Below, one piece after another: positions 35,864 to 45,019 of a stretch of DNA of 64,000 nucleotides. A program made the translations under genes and the position numbers. Source of the DNA: Chthonomonas sp. (GTDB lineage Bacteria > Armatimonadota > Fimbriimonadia > Fimbriimonadales > Fimbriimonadaceae); contig JAEURP010000009.1 in the NCBI GenBank assembly GCA_016788585.1, positions 1-64,000 of the forward strand, read 5' to 3'. A model generated the notes under the pieces. The model made no database searches and had not been told where the DNA came from. It saw only the letters and a program-made list of their open reading frames with translations. Position 1 is the first letter of the stretch. Each line of letters opens with the position of its first letter.

Positions 35864-38259
35864 TCGCGGTGGCTCAGGTCGCGCTTGATGGGCGCGTCGC
35901 CGGACCGCTTGAGCCGCTCACGTACCTGAACCCCAGCGGAGTGGTCAGGGGCCAGATCGTTTTGGCCCCACTTGGCACACGCGCCGTGTTTGGCGTTGTC
36001 TTGAATGCCCAAGAAGTCGAAGAGGTGGACTTACCGGTGACTCTTTCTCGCATGAGGGCAGTGAGCGCTCCTGTATTGGGCATGGACTTGCCTCCAGTTC
36101 TTGTGGACATCGCAGAGCAGATGGCAGAAGACACGCTCTCTCCTTTGTCGATGGCCATCGGCCTTCTCTTTCCGCCCGGCTTGAAGGGCAGAGTAATGAG
36201 CGCTTGGACGCGAACTGGACTCTCGCCGAGCGAAAAATTGACTGTTGTCCAGGCAGAGGTCTTGAAAGCTATTGATGACCTCGATGGGCAACTCATTGGG
36301 ACTAAATCAAAGCCTATTGCCGCCGCCGCGCTTCGGGCACTTCGACAGCTACGGCAGAAGGGATACGTTCAAGAGGCGTTAACCATTAAGCCCCATCACG
36401 AGCGGGACACCTTGCCTGAGGGCCTCAAACTGACCAACGATGAGGGGCGAGTCGAGGCCTTCTTGATATCAGAGGGGCGGAAAAAACCTGCACAGGCACT
36501 GACCTTGATTCGCCTACAGGGTTCAGAGGGCATTCGCCTAACCCCCCAGGAGATCAAGGCCTTGAGTGGGGTGACCGACCAGACGCTTAAAGCCCTTTTG
36601 AAGGCGAAGCTCCTCGATGCCGCGCCGGATGAAGCCATCGCGCCTTACCATGCTCCGACGTTGTCTACTCAGCAAGCGAAAGCTGTCCAAAGAATTTCAG
36701 ATTCGATTTCATCGGGATCTCAGGAGCAATTTCTGCTATTCGGAGTAACGGGGAGTGGAAAGACCGAGGTTTACCTTCGGGCAGCTGCCGAGGCGCTGAA
36801 GCAGGGTAAGCAGGTTCTGTATCTCGTCCCTGAGATTGCCCTTACAGCTCAAGTAATCGGTCAATTGCGAGGCCGCTTTGGGTCTAGCGTTGAGGTAATC
36901 CATAGTAATATTGGGCAGGCGGAGCGATTGGAGGCATGGTTACGGGTCGCTCAAACCAAATCACCCATCGTAATGGGAGCGCGATCGGCTCTTTTTGCTC
37001 CCCTTAACAATGTGGGACTGATCGTTCTTGATGAGGAGCATGAGCAGAGCTACAAGCAGGAATCCGCACCCCGGTACCACGCGAAACGGGTGGCGAGGAT
37101 GCTGGCAAAGCGGCATGGCGCGACTCTCGTTCTTGGGTCGGCAACGCCCAGTCTTGAATCCTATTGGGAGTCTGAGACAGGGGTTCTTCAGCGGCTAGAA
37201 ATGCCAGAGCGGGCAGCCGCCGCAAAGTTACCAACTGTTCACATTGTGGATTTGGCGGAACAGTATCAGTCGAAGGAGGCGCGACCTTCCATGTTCTCTC
37301 ACTCGCTTCATGAGCGCCTAGAGATGGTTCTAAAGCGCAAAGAGCAGGCCATCCTCTTTCTTAATCGACGTGCCTACTCCCCGTTCTTGAGCTGTCGAGA
37401 ATGTGGGCACATTTTTAGGTGTCACCAATGTGCGGTTTCACTCTCGTATCACAAACGCGACAATTCTCTTGTTTGCCACTATTGTGGCGAGCGGCAGCGC
37501 GTTCCAGAGTTCTGCCCTAACTGTGATGGCGACCGGCTTAGTCCGACAGGGGCAGGTAGCGAGAAGGTCGAAGAAGCTTTGCGAAGCGAATTCCCTATGG
37601 CAAGAGTGGCCAGGCTCGATCGGGATGTAGTTCGAAAGAAGGGTGCCCTGGAAGAAACTTTCGCTCTTATGCGTGCAGGAGAGTTGGACTTTTTGGCCGG
37701 AACCCAGATGGTCGCAAAGGGACTCGACTTTCCGGGTGTCACGCTCGTTGGCGTTATCGTGGCTGACACAGCCCTGCACCTGCCCGATTTCAGGGCGAGC
37801 GAGAGGACATTTCAATTGTTGAGCCAAGTGAGCGGGCGTGCGGGCCGAGCGCAGAAGCCTGGAGAAGTCGTCATTCAGACTTTCAGTCCGAAGCATCCGG
37901 CCGTCCTATGCGCCCAAAACCACGACTATGTCCAGTTTTATGAGTCCGTACTCCTAGAGAGGGAGCAGGTGGGTTATCCGCCATTCACCCGACTAATCAA
38001 CATCGTTCTCTCGGGTGAAAACAGAACGGAACTGATTCAATTCAGCAAAGTAGTTGCCGAGCGCATCGTGTCTCACCTGCCGATAGCGGATATCCTCGGC
38101 CCAGTGGACTGCAATCTTGAGCGTCTGAATGGCCTATGGCGGCGCCACATCTTGCTCAAGGTTCCGCTCGATACATCGCTAGCACCTCTTGCCAAGTTAG
38201 AAATCGAGCACCAGAAGGTCTCGGTCGTTATCGACGTCGACCCTTACACGATGATTTAG
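35860..38259 (+). CDS. priA: Primosomal protein N' (PriA helicase)
   Basis: The 799-residue superfamily 2 helicase restarts stalled replication forks. An N-terminal 3'-end-binding domain leads to Walker A (GVTGSGKTE, near 294) and DEEH (near 390). Eight zinc-binding Cys lie within about 511-557 (CRECGHIFRCHQC, CHYCG, CPNC). The C-terminal helicase lobe has TQMVAKGLDFPGV and QVSGRAGRA. All motifs are intact. Two tRNA genes lie immediately downstream on the other strand. Confidence 0.95.
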   Translation: MIAVAQVALDGRVAGPLEPLTYLNPSGVVRGQIVLAPLGTRAVFGVVLNAQEVEEVDLPVTLSRMRAVSAPVLGMDLPPVLVDIAEQMAEDTLSPLSMAIGLLFPPGLKGRVMSAWTRTGLSPSEKLTVVQAEVLKAIDDLDGQLIGTKSKPIAAAALRALRQLRQKGYVQEALTIKPHHERDTLPEGLKLTNDEGRVEAFLISEGRKKPAQALTLIRLQGSEGIRLTPQEIKALSGVTDQTLKALLKAKLLDAAPDEAIAPYHAPTLSTQQAKAVQRISDSISSGSQEQFLLFGVTGSGKTEVYLRAAAEALKQGKQVLYLVPEIALTAQVIGQLRGRFGSSVEVIHSNIGQAERLEAWLRVAQTKSPIVMGARSALFAPLNNVGLIVLDEEHEQSYKQESAPRYHAKRVARMLAKRHGATLVLGSATPSLESYWESETGVLQRLEMPERAAAAKLPTVHIVDLAEQYQSKEARPSMFSHSLHERLEMVLKRKEQAILFLNRRAYSPFLSCRECGHIFRCHQCAVSLSYHKRDNSLVCHYCGERQRVPEFCPNCDGDRLSPTGAGSEKVEEALRSEFPMARVARLDRDVVRKKGALEETFALMRAGELDFLAGTQMVAKGLDFPGVTLVGVIVADTALHLPDFRASERTFQLLSQVSGRAGRAQKPGEVVIQTFSPKHPAVLCAQNHDYVQFYESVLLEREQVGYPPFTRLINIVLSGENRTELIQFSKVVAERIVSHLPIADILGPVDCNLERLNGLWRRHILLKVPLDTSLAPLAKLEIEHQKVSVVIDVDPYTMI

Positions 38260-38262
38260 AAC

Positions 38263-38337
38263 TGGAGCGGGTGACGAGATTCGAACTCGCAACATCAACC
38301 TTGGGAAGGTCGCGCTCTACCATTGAACTACACCCGC
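38263..38337 (-). tRNA. tRNA-Gly (CCC)
   Basis: A 75-base cloverleaf reads on the minus strand. The acceptor stem GCGGGTG pairs with CACCCGC, the T-loop is TTCGAAT, the anticodon loop is TTCCCAA (anticodon CCC, codon GGG), and CCA is encoded. It begins 3 bases after the priA stop on the opposite strand. Confidence 0.95.
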
Positions 38338-38386
38338 TTCCGACTCCATTTTAAGCACGGGACGTGGGAATGTCAAGGGGAATTGC

Positions 38387-38461
38387 TGGAGCCCAAGAGC
38401 AGAATTGAACTGCCGACCTCTTCTTTACCAAAGAAGTGCTCTACCACTGAGCTACTTGGGC
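38387..38461 (-). tRNA. tRNA-Thr (GGT)
   Basis: A 75-base cloverleaf reads on the minus strand. The acceptor GCCCAAG pairs with CTTGGGC, the D-arm is GCTCAGTGGTAGAGC, the anticodon loop is TTGGTAA (anticodon GGT) and CCA is encoded. It lies 49 bases upstream of tRNA-Gly and is probably co-transcribed with it. Confidence 0.95.
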
Positions 38462-38512
38462 GGGCGGGCATAGTGATACCCGTTTCTGGCGTTTTGATGC
38501 CACCGAAGGAGA

Positions 38513-39775
38513 TTATCGGGACTGCCGGATCAGGTCTTGATAGGCATAGAAACTGGATTTTGGAATTCGTTCGCCGGTTTCAAAGTTTACGTAAACCATG
38601 CCAAATCTCTTTCGAAATCCCTCTTGCCACTCAAAGTTGTCGAGAAGTGTCCAATGATGATAGCCAAGTATTGGAACGCCTTCGGCCATCGCCCTTTGCA
38701 ACTCTCCAACGTGCCGTCGGATGAAATCTACACGGGCCGGATCTTCAACCTTGCCTTCAAGATCGGGCCATTCGATTCCGGCCATACCATTCTCGCCAAT
38801 AAGCACAGGCTTGCTGTACCTTTGGTAGAAGAACTTCGGCCCCCAATAGAGGACCTCAGGAGTCACCGGCCAATTGAATGCACTGACCGGATGGCCCGGC
38901 CGCAATTGGGAATCTCCACTGTAAAGATTAAGCGTTGTGAAGTCGGCTGGTTCTGGAGGTTGGTCGGTGTATACGACTTCGAGTTCAGGAATTGCCTCGA
39001 GAGACTCTAAGTTCCATCGCCCTCCCAGAAGGGGGTCGCTCCAAATTGGAAAGGGCCACAAAGAGCGCCGCAAACCTGAAAACGTCAGTCTGAGTGCCTC
39101 AGCTTCATCGGCCTTCGCAGATGGGCAGTTCACTGATCCTGTAAGTGCAATCGAAACTTTGACATCAGAGACCTGGCTTCGAAGTGCCTGCATGGCGGCA
39201 CCGTGGGCTCTAAAGAACGTTCGAATCGCCAAAGCCCCTTTCTCCCAATCCCATTGATGCCCTGGCGCATGGACTGTTCCCATAAGGCCATCACCGATGA
39301 AGCAATTTGGCTCGTTAAATGTGAGCCAAGTTTTGACTCGATCCCCAAGTCTTTGGGCTGCCTGCCGCGCGAACGCCGCGAAGCGCTCCGGAGTCCGTGG
39401 ATCGTTCCAACCCCCGTCATCTTCGGCCCAGAGGGGAAAGTCCCAGTGAAACAGGTTGATAATGGGTTGTATTCCCGCTTCTAAGTACTCATCGACTAGT
39501 GAATCATAGAATGCCCAGTCTCCGCTTTCCCCTTCCTTGGGCTCAACGCGGGGCCAACTGAGGGAGAAGCGCGCACTGTTAAGGCCCAGGTCCTGCATGA
39601 GCAAGATGTCTTCTTTGAAACGGTGATAGTGGTCGCAGCCTATGTCGGCGCGGCACCCATCGGCGATCTTCTGCGGGAGTTCGGAGAATCGGTCCCAGAC
39701 TGAGTCCCCACGTCCGCAGCGGTGTCCCTCGATTTGGTGAGCGCTAGACCCGACTCCCCAAAGAAATTCAGCCAT
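38513..39775 (-). CDS. Glycoside hydrolase family 1 (beta-glucosidase-like)
   Basis: The 420-residue enzyme has the GH1 barrel: FLWGVGSSAHQIEG at the start, NSARFSLSWPRVEP, the acid/base Glu in TWLTFNEPN (near 153) and the nucleophile Glu in PVLIGENGMAG (near 326). No signal peptide is seen, so it is probably cytoplasmic and acts on imported beta-glucosides or related glycosides; the exact sugar is not readable. It lies downstream of a lipoprotein gene, 11 bases apart on the same strand. Confidence 0.9.
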   Translation of the reverse strand: MAEFLWGVGSSAHQIEGHRCGRGDSVWDRFSELPQKIADGCRADIGCDHYHRFKEDILLMQDLGLNSARFSLSWPRVEPKEGESGDWAFYDSLVDEYLEAGIQPIINLFHWDFPLWAEDDGGWNDPRTPERFAAFARQAAQRLGDRVKTWLTFNEPNCFIGDGLMGTVHAPGHQWDWEKGALAIRTFFRAHGAAMQALRSQVSDVKVSIALTGSVNCPSAKADEAEALRLTFSGLRRSLWPFPIWSDPLLGGRWNLESLEAIPELEVVYTDQPPEPADFTTLNLYSGDSQLRPGHPVSAFNWPVTPEVLYWGPKFFYQRYSKPVLIGENGMAGIEWPDLEGKVEDPARVDFIRRHVGELQRAMAEGVPILGYHHWTLLDNFEWQEGFRKRFGMVYVNFETGERIPKSSFYAYQDLIRQSR

Positions 39776-39786
39776 TTGTCCTTGGG

Positions 39787-41010
39787 CTAGGCGCCTCTTT
39801 CAAGAGTCAAGTCAGGCAGCTCGTAATCCTCTCCAGTCTTGCCGCCATTGTCGATGAGGTCTGGCCCCGGACTATAGAGTTTGAAAACCGGTCCATCGGC
39901 CTCGTAACTGAACGGTCGGTTTGTAAACGGATCGAGGCAGAGGGCTTCTCCGAACGCATCCAGGCTAGTTGGGGCCTGGCCGTTTGACTTGACCTGAGAC
40001 AAGATCTTGCATTCGAGCACGAAGAGTTGGGTTCGCGCTCGCGTACGCACCTCCTTCGCCAGCAGGGGCCGAAGCGTCCGGAACAGCTGCTTCGAAAATC
40101 TCCTCCAAGGGCGTGATTGATGTTCCGGGAATTCAAGTTCTGTGCGATTGCAGACCGGAAGTTTGGATTGCTCTAAAACCCAGGAAGTCTCCATTTTGGC
40201 TTCGTTTGCAAATCCTTGGAAGAACCCAGATTGCTTTTCAGCCGATTGCGTGTGCATTAAGCGAAGGTACTCGACAGCCTCGCGTACTTCAGGGCCCATG
40301 TTGTCCTGGAGTCGCTCAAGCTTATTCTGCAAGTAGGCGTCTTGAACAAACTGAACACCTGCAAGCATCGAGGAATGTTCGTTCTCGATCGCACCGTCCA
40401 GCCAATCGTCTCGGATCGCGTCGGCTTCAAGAATTGCCGCCAAGGCGCTTATGGTCTCGGGGTTCAATTGCCCCAGCTCTGGAGCAAGAGTCTGGCGTAT
40501 GTCATCGAGCAAGCTTAGGCCCAGGTCGGCTTCCGCAGCCCCGCCTTTCAAGAGGTCTGATGCAAATTTGGAGGCTTGTTTTGCGGTTCGAGTGATTGCC
40601 GTCGAATCTGCTGCTTCTAATGCGTCCTCCAATTGCCAAATCATGGCCCGACTAAGCAGGCGCCAGCCGGGGTGGCTCGGGTTGGGGGTGAACGGATGAG
40701 CCGCCCGAAACTCAAATTCGCAGTCCCTGCCGGTAGCGCGGGTCAGTTCAGCTAGCGCGCCGCTAAGGCGCCTTTGGGAGGCTTCCTTCTGGCCTTCGGT
40801 AAAGGAGACCCTGCGAGTGCCCAAGGGATCGGCCGATTGAGCCATTTCGGCCGCCCTTAAGTAACCATCAAAGGCGTTCGTACCCTTTTGAGAGTGGTAG
40901 GGTGGCTCGGCTGAGAACCACGTGGCAAATGCCGCTGGGTGAGGCTTGCCGCATCCTGCACCAATCACCCCAACCAAGACTAAAACTGCGAGCCTCACCT
41001 TCCTTAGCAT
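39787..41010 (-). CDS. Hypothetical lipoprotein
   Basis: The 407-residue protein begins with a lipoprotein signal (VLVLVGVIGAGCGKP, lipobox Gly-Ala-Gly-Cys). The rest is largely helical. The C-terminus (DPFTNRPFSYEADGPVFKLYSPGPD) resembles the end of pseudopilin-like or 'DUF'-type proteins that show a Ca-binding-like loop. No family is firmly recognised. The ATG at 41010 is chosen because it starts the signal peptide; longer upstream frames cross the divergent gene. It precedes the GH1 gene. Confidence 0.65.
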   Translation of the reverse strand: MLRKVRLAVLVLVGVIGAGCGKPHPAAFATWFSAEPPYHSQKGTNAFDGYLRAAEMAQSADPLGTRRVSFTEGQKEASQRRLSGALAELTRATGRDCEFEFRAAHPFTPNPSHPGWRLLSRAMIWQLEDALEAADSTAITRTAKQASKFASDLLKGGAAEADLGLSLLDDIRQTLAPELGQLNPETISALAAILEADAIRDDWLDGAIENEHSSMLAGVQFVQDAYLQNKLERLQDNMGPEVREAVEYLRLMHTQSAEKQSGFFQGFANEAKMETSWVLEQSKLPVCNRTELEFPEHQSRPWRRFSKQLFRTLRPLLAKEVRTRARTQLFVLECKILSQVKSNGQAPTSLDAFGEALCLDPFTNRPFSYEADGPVFKLYSPGPDLIDNGGKTGEDYELPDLTLERGA

Positions 41011-41052
41011 GGCCTTACTTACTATCCTACCGCAAAGGTACGATTCACCATC

Positions 41053-41985
41053 GTGAAAGGAGTCATTCTCGCCGCCGGAAAAGGCACCCGCCTCTATCCG
41101 GTTACTCGCCATATCGCAAAGCCGTTGCTCCCAATCGCTGGCCGACTGACGCTCGATTACGCCTTCGAGCAACTTAAAGGAATGGGAATTACCGAGGTTT
41201 GCGTGGTTGTCGGAGAGAATGAAAACGCCATTCGAGAAGCCCTTGGCGACGGTAGTGAATATGGGGTCGAACTTCATTACTCACGGCAAATTGAACCCAA
41301 AGGGCTCGCTCATGCGGTTGGTTTCGCCAAAGACTTCGTTGGCGATGACAGCTTTGTTTTGTACTTGGGCGACGCTGTCTACGATCGCTCACTGGCGGAG
41401 TTTGCTAAGAAGTTCGAGGAATCGGGATGCGCCAATCTTAATCTTGTAATGTGGGTTGAAGACCCGCGCCGATTTGGCGTTGCTAATCTTGAGGGAGACC
41501 GCATTGTGAAGCTCGTTGAGAAGCCGCAGGAGCCAGAGTCCAATTACGCCATGGCAGGAATGTATATCTTTGGTCCGCAGATTTGGTCGGTCTTACCCGA
41601 CTTACAACCAAGCGCTCGCGGCGAGTACGAGATTACCGATGCGATCCAGACTCTGGTGGATCGGGGCGAGGACGTTAGAGCCGGGATCTACGAAGGAAAC
41701 TGGTTTGATACGGGAACTCTCGATTCCTATCTTGAGACAACGGCGTTCCTGCTTAACTCGCAAAGCCTGATGGGGCACGAAGTTGCGCTCAATGCGCCGA
41801 TCGGTTCTAGCGTTGTTATTGGTGATCGTGCCATCGTCAACGCGGGTCTCATCGAGGACTCCGCGATCCTGCCGGGGGCCAAAGTCAATGTGAATGGCAC
41901 GATCCGACATTGCTTACTGGCGGGCACGGTCAACCACGATGGCGATCTTGAGAATGCGATTTTCTGGGGCGACGAAAGAAACTAG
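41053..41985 (+). CDS. Sugar-1-phosphate nucleotidyltransferase (RmlA-like)
   Basis: This 310-residue enzyme couples a sugar 1-phosphate to a nucleotide. The nucleotide-binding loop is VILAAGKGTRLYPVT, the Mg-binding Asp lies in VLYLGDAVYD, and later come VEKPQEP and GNWFDTGTLDSYLE. The closest known group is glucose-1-phosphate thymidylyltransferase of the long type, with an added left-handed helix-like C-terminus (residues about 240-310). No rmlBCD follow, so the product sugar is uncertain. A clear hairpin ends it. Confidence 0.8.
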   Translation: MKGVILAAGKGTRLYPVTRHIAKPLLPIAGRLTLDYAFEQLKGMGITEVCVVVGENENAIREALGDGSEYGVELHYSRQIEPKGLAHAVGFAKDFVGDDSFVLYLGDAVYDRSLAEFAKKFEESGCANLNLVMWVEDPRRFGVANLEGDRIVKLVEKPQEPESNYAMAGMYIFGPQIWSVLPDLQPSARGEYEITDAIQTLVDRGEDVRAGIYEGNWFDTGTLDSYLETTAFLLNSQSLMGHEVALNAPIGSSVVIGDRAIVNAGLIEDSAILPGAKVNVNGTIRHCLLAGTVNHDGDLENAIFWGDERN

Positions 41986-42009
41986 AGCCACCCAAAACTG
42001 GGTGGCTCT
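41984..42009. terminator. Bidirectional hairpin terminator
   Basis: AGAGCCACCC (41984-41993) and GGGTGGCTCT (42000-42009) form a perfect 10-base stem around AAAACT. It overlaps the stop of the nucleotidyltransferase gene and faces the end of the small lipoprotein gene. The T-run is short. Confidence 0.75.
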
Positions 42010-42029
42010 TCTGGTCATGCGTTAAGTGT

Positions 42030-42185
42030 CTATTTGGCGTCGGGGTTTCCGGACTTATCGTTAGGACCCGCGTCTCCCGCCGAGGTGTTCTCGCCAGTGG
42101 GTGTCTCGGCGGCAGGGCCGCCACAGCCAGCAAGAACCGATGCAAACGCTACGGTGAGTAGGGAAAAGATAAAGAGTTTCTTCAT
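42030..42185 (-). CDS. Small lipoprotein
   Basis: This 51-residue product starts MKKLFIFSLLTVAFASVLAG with a lipobox Leu-Ala-Gly-Cys. A short disordered tail follows, rich in Gly, Pro, Asp and Asn (GGPAAETPTGENTSAGD). A strong AGGAGG lies 9 bases before the ATG at 42185. Small lipoproteins of this kind are common and usually uncharacterised. The 200-base gap up to the next gene holds no recognised element. Confidence 0.65.
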   Translation of the reverse strand: MKKLFIFSLLTVAFASVLAGCGGPAAETPTGENTSAGDAGPNDKSGNPDAK

Positions 42186-42386
42186 ACGTATTATCCTCCT
42201 AACGTGCGACCCTTTGGCCACAACGCAAAGCCCAATCGCAAGTCAAATGGCCCTTGCAAGCCCTGCGTATCCTACATAACGTTTCGCGGGCCAAGAATGT
42301 TGCAACGATGGATTTGGCATAAAGTCCCCTTGTGAATCCCACGACTTGGTGAGATCGTATCGAATTCCGTGCCCGGGAAAAGGAAC

Positions 42387-43049
42387 ATGGAGGTGGGAAC
42401 CCTAGTTGCCATTAGTTTGGTGGCCTTTGCGATCTGGGTCATTCCGATCACCCGCCCGCTTGGGTTGCCGCTCATGTTCCTCAATACGCACCTCCATGAG
42501 CTTTGTCATGCCATCGCGGCGCTGGCGACCAGCGGACACGTCGCCTATATCAAGGTCTTTTCCAATGCGAGTGGGATCACCCCCGTTGCCGGCGGAAGCT
42601 TGCCGCTCCTTGCCATGGCGGGCTATGTGGGCTCCGCCTTAATTGGAGGACTGCTTATTGCCTCATGTCGAACCACCGAGAATGCCCGAAAAGCAATGTG
42701 GATTTTGACCGGAGGGCTTGCAGCATCGATGCTACTATTCGTCCGCGGCGATCTTCTCGGCTGGCTAGCCGGCGTCTTTTGGACATTGCTCTGTGGGCTA
42801 GCCGCTTTGAAGCTGAGTGCGGAAGGGATAAGGCTCTTCACCGCGTTCATTGGTGTTCAACAGTGCCTCACTTCCGTGCACGCGCTCATGGTTTTGCAGC
42901 AAATATCGGTCAGCACCGAGCAGCAGAGCGACGCTCTCCTTATGCAGCAGGCGAGTGGCATTCCCGCGATCTTTTGGGCTTCGATTTGGATGATCCTTAG
43001 TGCTCTTTGTATGGGGTGGGGCGTGCGCCAATTGCTTCGTACCCGCTAA
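42387..43049 (+). CDS. M50-type membrane metalloprotease
   Basis: The 220-residue membrane protein has HELCH (HExxH zinc motif) near residue 40 in a hydrophobic stretch. Several further helices follow, including a conserved-looking AGGSLPLLAMAGYVGS segment typical of the M50B group. Such proteases cut membrane proteins within the bilayer. The ATG at 42387 with AAGGA upstream is chosen; a GTG six codons earlier is possible. It stands 12 bases before an ABC operon and may be co-transcribed. Confidence 0.7.
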   Translation: MEVGTLVAISLVAFAIWVIPITRPLGLPLMFLNTHLHELCHAIAALATSGHVAYIKVFSNASGITPVAGGSLPLLAMAGYVGSALIGGLLIASCRTTENARKAMWILTGGLAASMLLFVRGDLLGWLAGVFWTLLCGLAALKLSAEGIRLFTAFIGVQQCLTSVHALMVLQQISVSTEQQSDALLMQQASGIPAIFWASIWMILSALCMGWGVRQLLRTR

Positions 43050-43061
43050 CATCAGGAATTC

Positions 43062-43994
43062 ATGAACGCCCCACCGCTTGAAGCCGTCGCCTCCGTCGTG
43101 AACCTCACGGTGCGGTATGGGCGGTTCACGGCTCTCCATGACTTTAGTGTCCAGATTCCGAATGGTTGCGTTGGCCTGCTAGGCCCAAACGGGGCGGGCA
43201 AGACGACGCTATTGAAGACCCTTCTCGGCTTTGTAAAGCCATCCTCGGGTACCGCGACAATCCTTGGCAAAAGCGTTTTGAAAGAAGGTGCAGCGGTACG
43301 ACAAAAGGTCGGTCTCATGCCTGAGCAGGATTGCCACCTCCCCGGGATGAGCGCAATCGAGTTTGTCGCTTACGCGGGAGAGCTCGCAGGAATGCCCCAG
43401 GCACAAGCCCTTCGCAGGGCTCACGAGGTCTTGGAGTATTCGGGGCTCGGCGAAGCAAGATACCGAAAGGTCGAGACTTTTTCGACCGGAATGAAGCAGC
43501 GAATCAAGCTCGCCCAGGCGCTGGTCCATGGCCCCAAGCTCTTGCTACTCGATGAACCCACAAATGGTCTCGATCCAAGGGGGCGCGAGGAAATGCTCAA
43601 GCTGATCCGCGATATCAGTCTCCACAAGGATGTCAATGTAATTGTCAGTAGCCATATCCTTCGCGACATCGAGAAGACCTGCGAGTCTGTGCTGGTCGTG
43701 GTCAAGGGCCAGTTGAAGATGCAGGGCTCGATCAAAGATCTCACCAGAATTCAGGGGCACCCGATTGATGTCGAGCTGAAGGACCCAAGCCCGTCCTGGC
43801 AGGAGGCGGTATCTCGCCGCGGCATCAGTATCGTTCATACCGAACGAAACAAGGTCCGGGTTCACCAAGAGGCTCCCACAGAGGTGACCACCAAGCTAAT
43901 TTTTGAGGCCGCACGTGAATCCGGGGCGGAGATTCGAGGCCTGAACGTTGCGACGAAGAGCCTAGAAGAAGCGTTCTTGGAGGTGATCCACTAA
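43062..43994 (+). CDS. ABC transporter ATP-binding protein (ABC-2 type)
   Basis: The 310-residue ATPase has Walker A GPNGAGKTT (near 45), the signature FSTGMKQRIKLAQALVHG, Walker B LLLLDEPTNGLDP and the switch His (SSHIL). A C-terminal extension (about 225-310) is typical of ABC-2 exporters of the CcmA/NatA kind. It shares a TAATG junction with the following permease. It is the first of two ATPase/permease pairs in this operon. Confidence 0.9.
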   Translation: MNAPPLEAVASVVNLTVRYGRFTALHDFSVQIPNGCVGLLGPNGAGKTTLLKTLLGFVKPSSGTATILGKSVLKEGAAVRQKVGLMPEQDCHLPGMSAIEFVAYAGELAGMPQAQALRRAHEVLEYSGLGEARYRKVETFSTGMKQRIKLAQALVHGPKLLLLDEPTNGLDPRGREEMLKLIRDISLHKDVNVIVSSHILRDIEKTCESVLVVVKGQLKMQGSIKDLTRIQGHPIDVELKDPSPSWQEAVSRRGISIVHTERNKVRVHQEAPTEVTTKLIFEAARESGAEIRGLNVATKSLEEAFLEVIH

Positions 43995-45019
43995 TGTCAT
44001 CGCCGATTGCAGATCTCAGCTACCGAACTTACGATGGCCCATTGAATCCACCCAGCGCACGCTGGTGGGTGATTGCCAAGATGCACACGCTAAAGGCATT
44101 TCGCAATCGGTTCTATTGGCTGTTTGTTGGGCTTTCCGGTTGGTATTACCTGGTCATCCTTACAGTGATCTTCATCATGCAAATGGTGTCGTCTAATGCG
44201 ACCGAAATGGTCGGAACGAGCGGAGAGGCAGCCAACGAGCTAGTGCGACAAATCCAGTTCATCGATCGGTTTCTTTGGAAGAATCAGTACCTGCATGGCT
44301 TCAGTTATGGCCAGCTCACCTACCTGATTATTGCGCTCCTCGTTGGGGCTGGGGCGGTCGCAAATGACAACCGGTCAAATGCCCTTTTGGTGTACTTAAG
44401 CAAGCCGTGCACTAAGCTCGATTACGTCGTCGGTAAGTTCTTTGGGGTTTGGATTCCAATTGTTACGGCGATGGTCGTCCCCTCGCTCTTCTTCTTCCTG
44501 TACGGCATGATGAGCTACCGAGGCCAGGGCTTTGCGCTTTATGCTCCGGCGTTTCTCTCCCTGGTGCTGGCGATGGCGATGTCCGCCGCACTGCATACCT
44601 CGATCCTCCTAGGGATTAGCTCGTTGATGAAACAAGGTCGAATCGCGGGGATCATTTACGGGGCGCTTTACATGATCACGAACATCTTTACGGTGATGAT
44701 CTGGGCGTTCTGGCTACAGCCGCTTGGCCAGGTGCGGTCGAACGGTGCGACAACAAATGCGATTCTGGGGGCCGAGGTTGTCGACCGCAATCCACTCCTG
44801 CAGCCTGCTTTCTACGGCTCGATCGACGGCCTCAACATTGGGCTCGCAAAGGCTCTGCTCAACGTGGACGGAGGGAATGGATTCGGGATGCCGCCCGATC
44901 CTGCAGCGACGGTCCCCGCACCCAATGGGTTCATGGTCTTCTGGCTCATGGCGGCAATCTGCGCCTTTTGGCTGTTCGTCTTTTGGCGTCGTGTTCGTGC
45001 TGTGGAGGTGGTCGGATGA
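43994..45019 (+). CDS. ABC-2 type permease
   Basis: The 341-residue membrane protein has about six helices: FYWLFVGLSGWYYLVILTVIF near 35-60, four in the middle region, and WLMAAICAFWLFVFW at the end. The second segment (YLIIALLVGAGAVANDNRSNALLVYL) matches the ABC-2 permease pattern before the 'SKPCTKLDYVVGKF' coupling stretch. It is expected to pair with one of the two ATPases in this operon. It overlaps the next gene by 4 bases. Substrate unknown. Confidence 0.85.
   Translation: MSSPIADLSYRTYDGPLNPPSARWWVIAKMHTLKAFRNRFYWLFVGLSGWYYLVILTVIFIMQMVSSNATEMVGTSGEAANELVRQIQFIDRFLWKNQYLHGFSYGQLTYLIIALLVGAGAVANDNRSNALLVYLSKPCTKLDYVVGKFFGVWIPIVTAMVVPSLFFFLYGMMSYRGQGFALYAPAFLSLVLAMAMSAALHTSILLGISSLMKQGRIAGIIYGALYMITNIFTVMIWAFWLQPLGQVRSNGATTNAILGAEVVDRNPLLQPAFYGSIDGLNIGLAKALLNVDGGNGFGMPPDPAATVPAPNGFMVFWLMAAICAFWLFVFWRRVRAVEVVG

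Noticed and set aside
38263-38461. Attachment site or integration scar at the tRNA pair
   Set aside because: No partial tRNA copy or integrase gene occurs within the window.
42211-42260. ACGCAAAGCC resembling the c-di-GMP riboswitch core
   Set aside because: The GCAAACC opening, GNRA hairpin and GCCGGGTTACC end are all missing on either strand.
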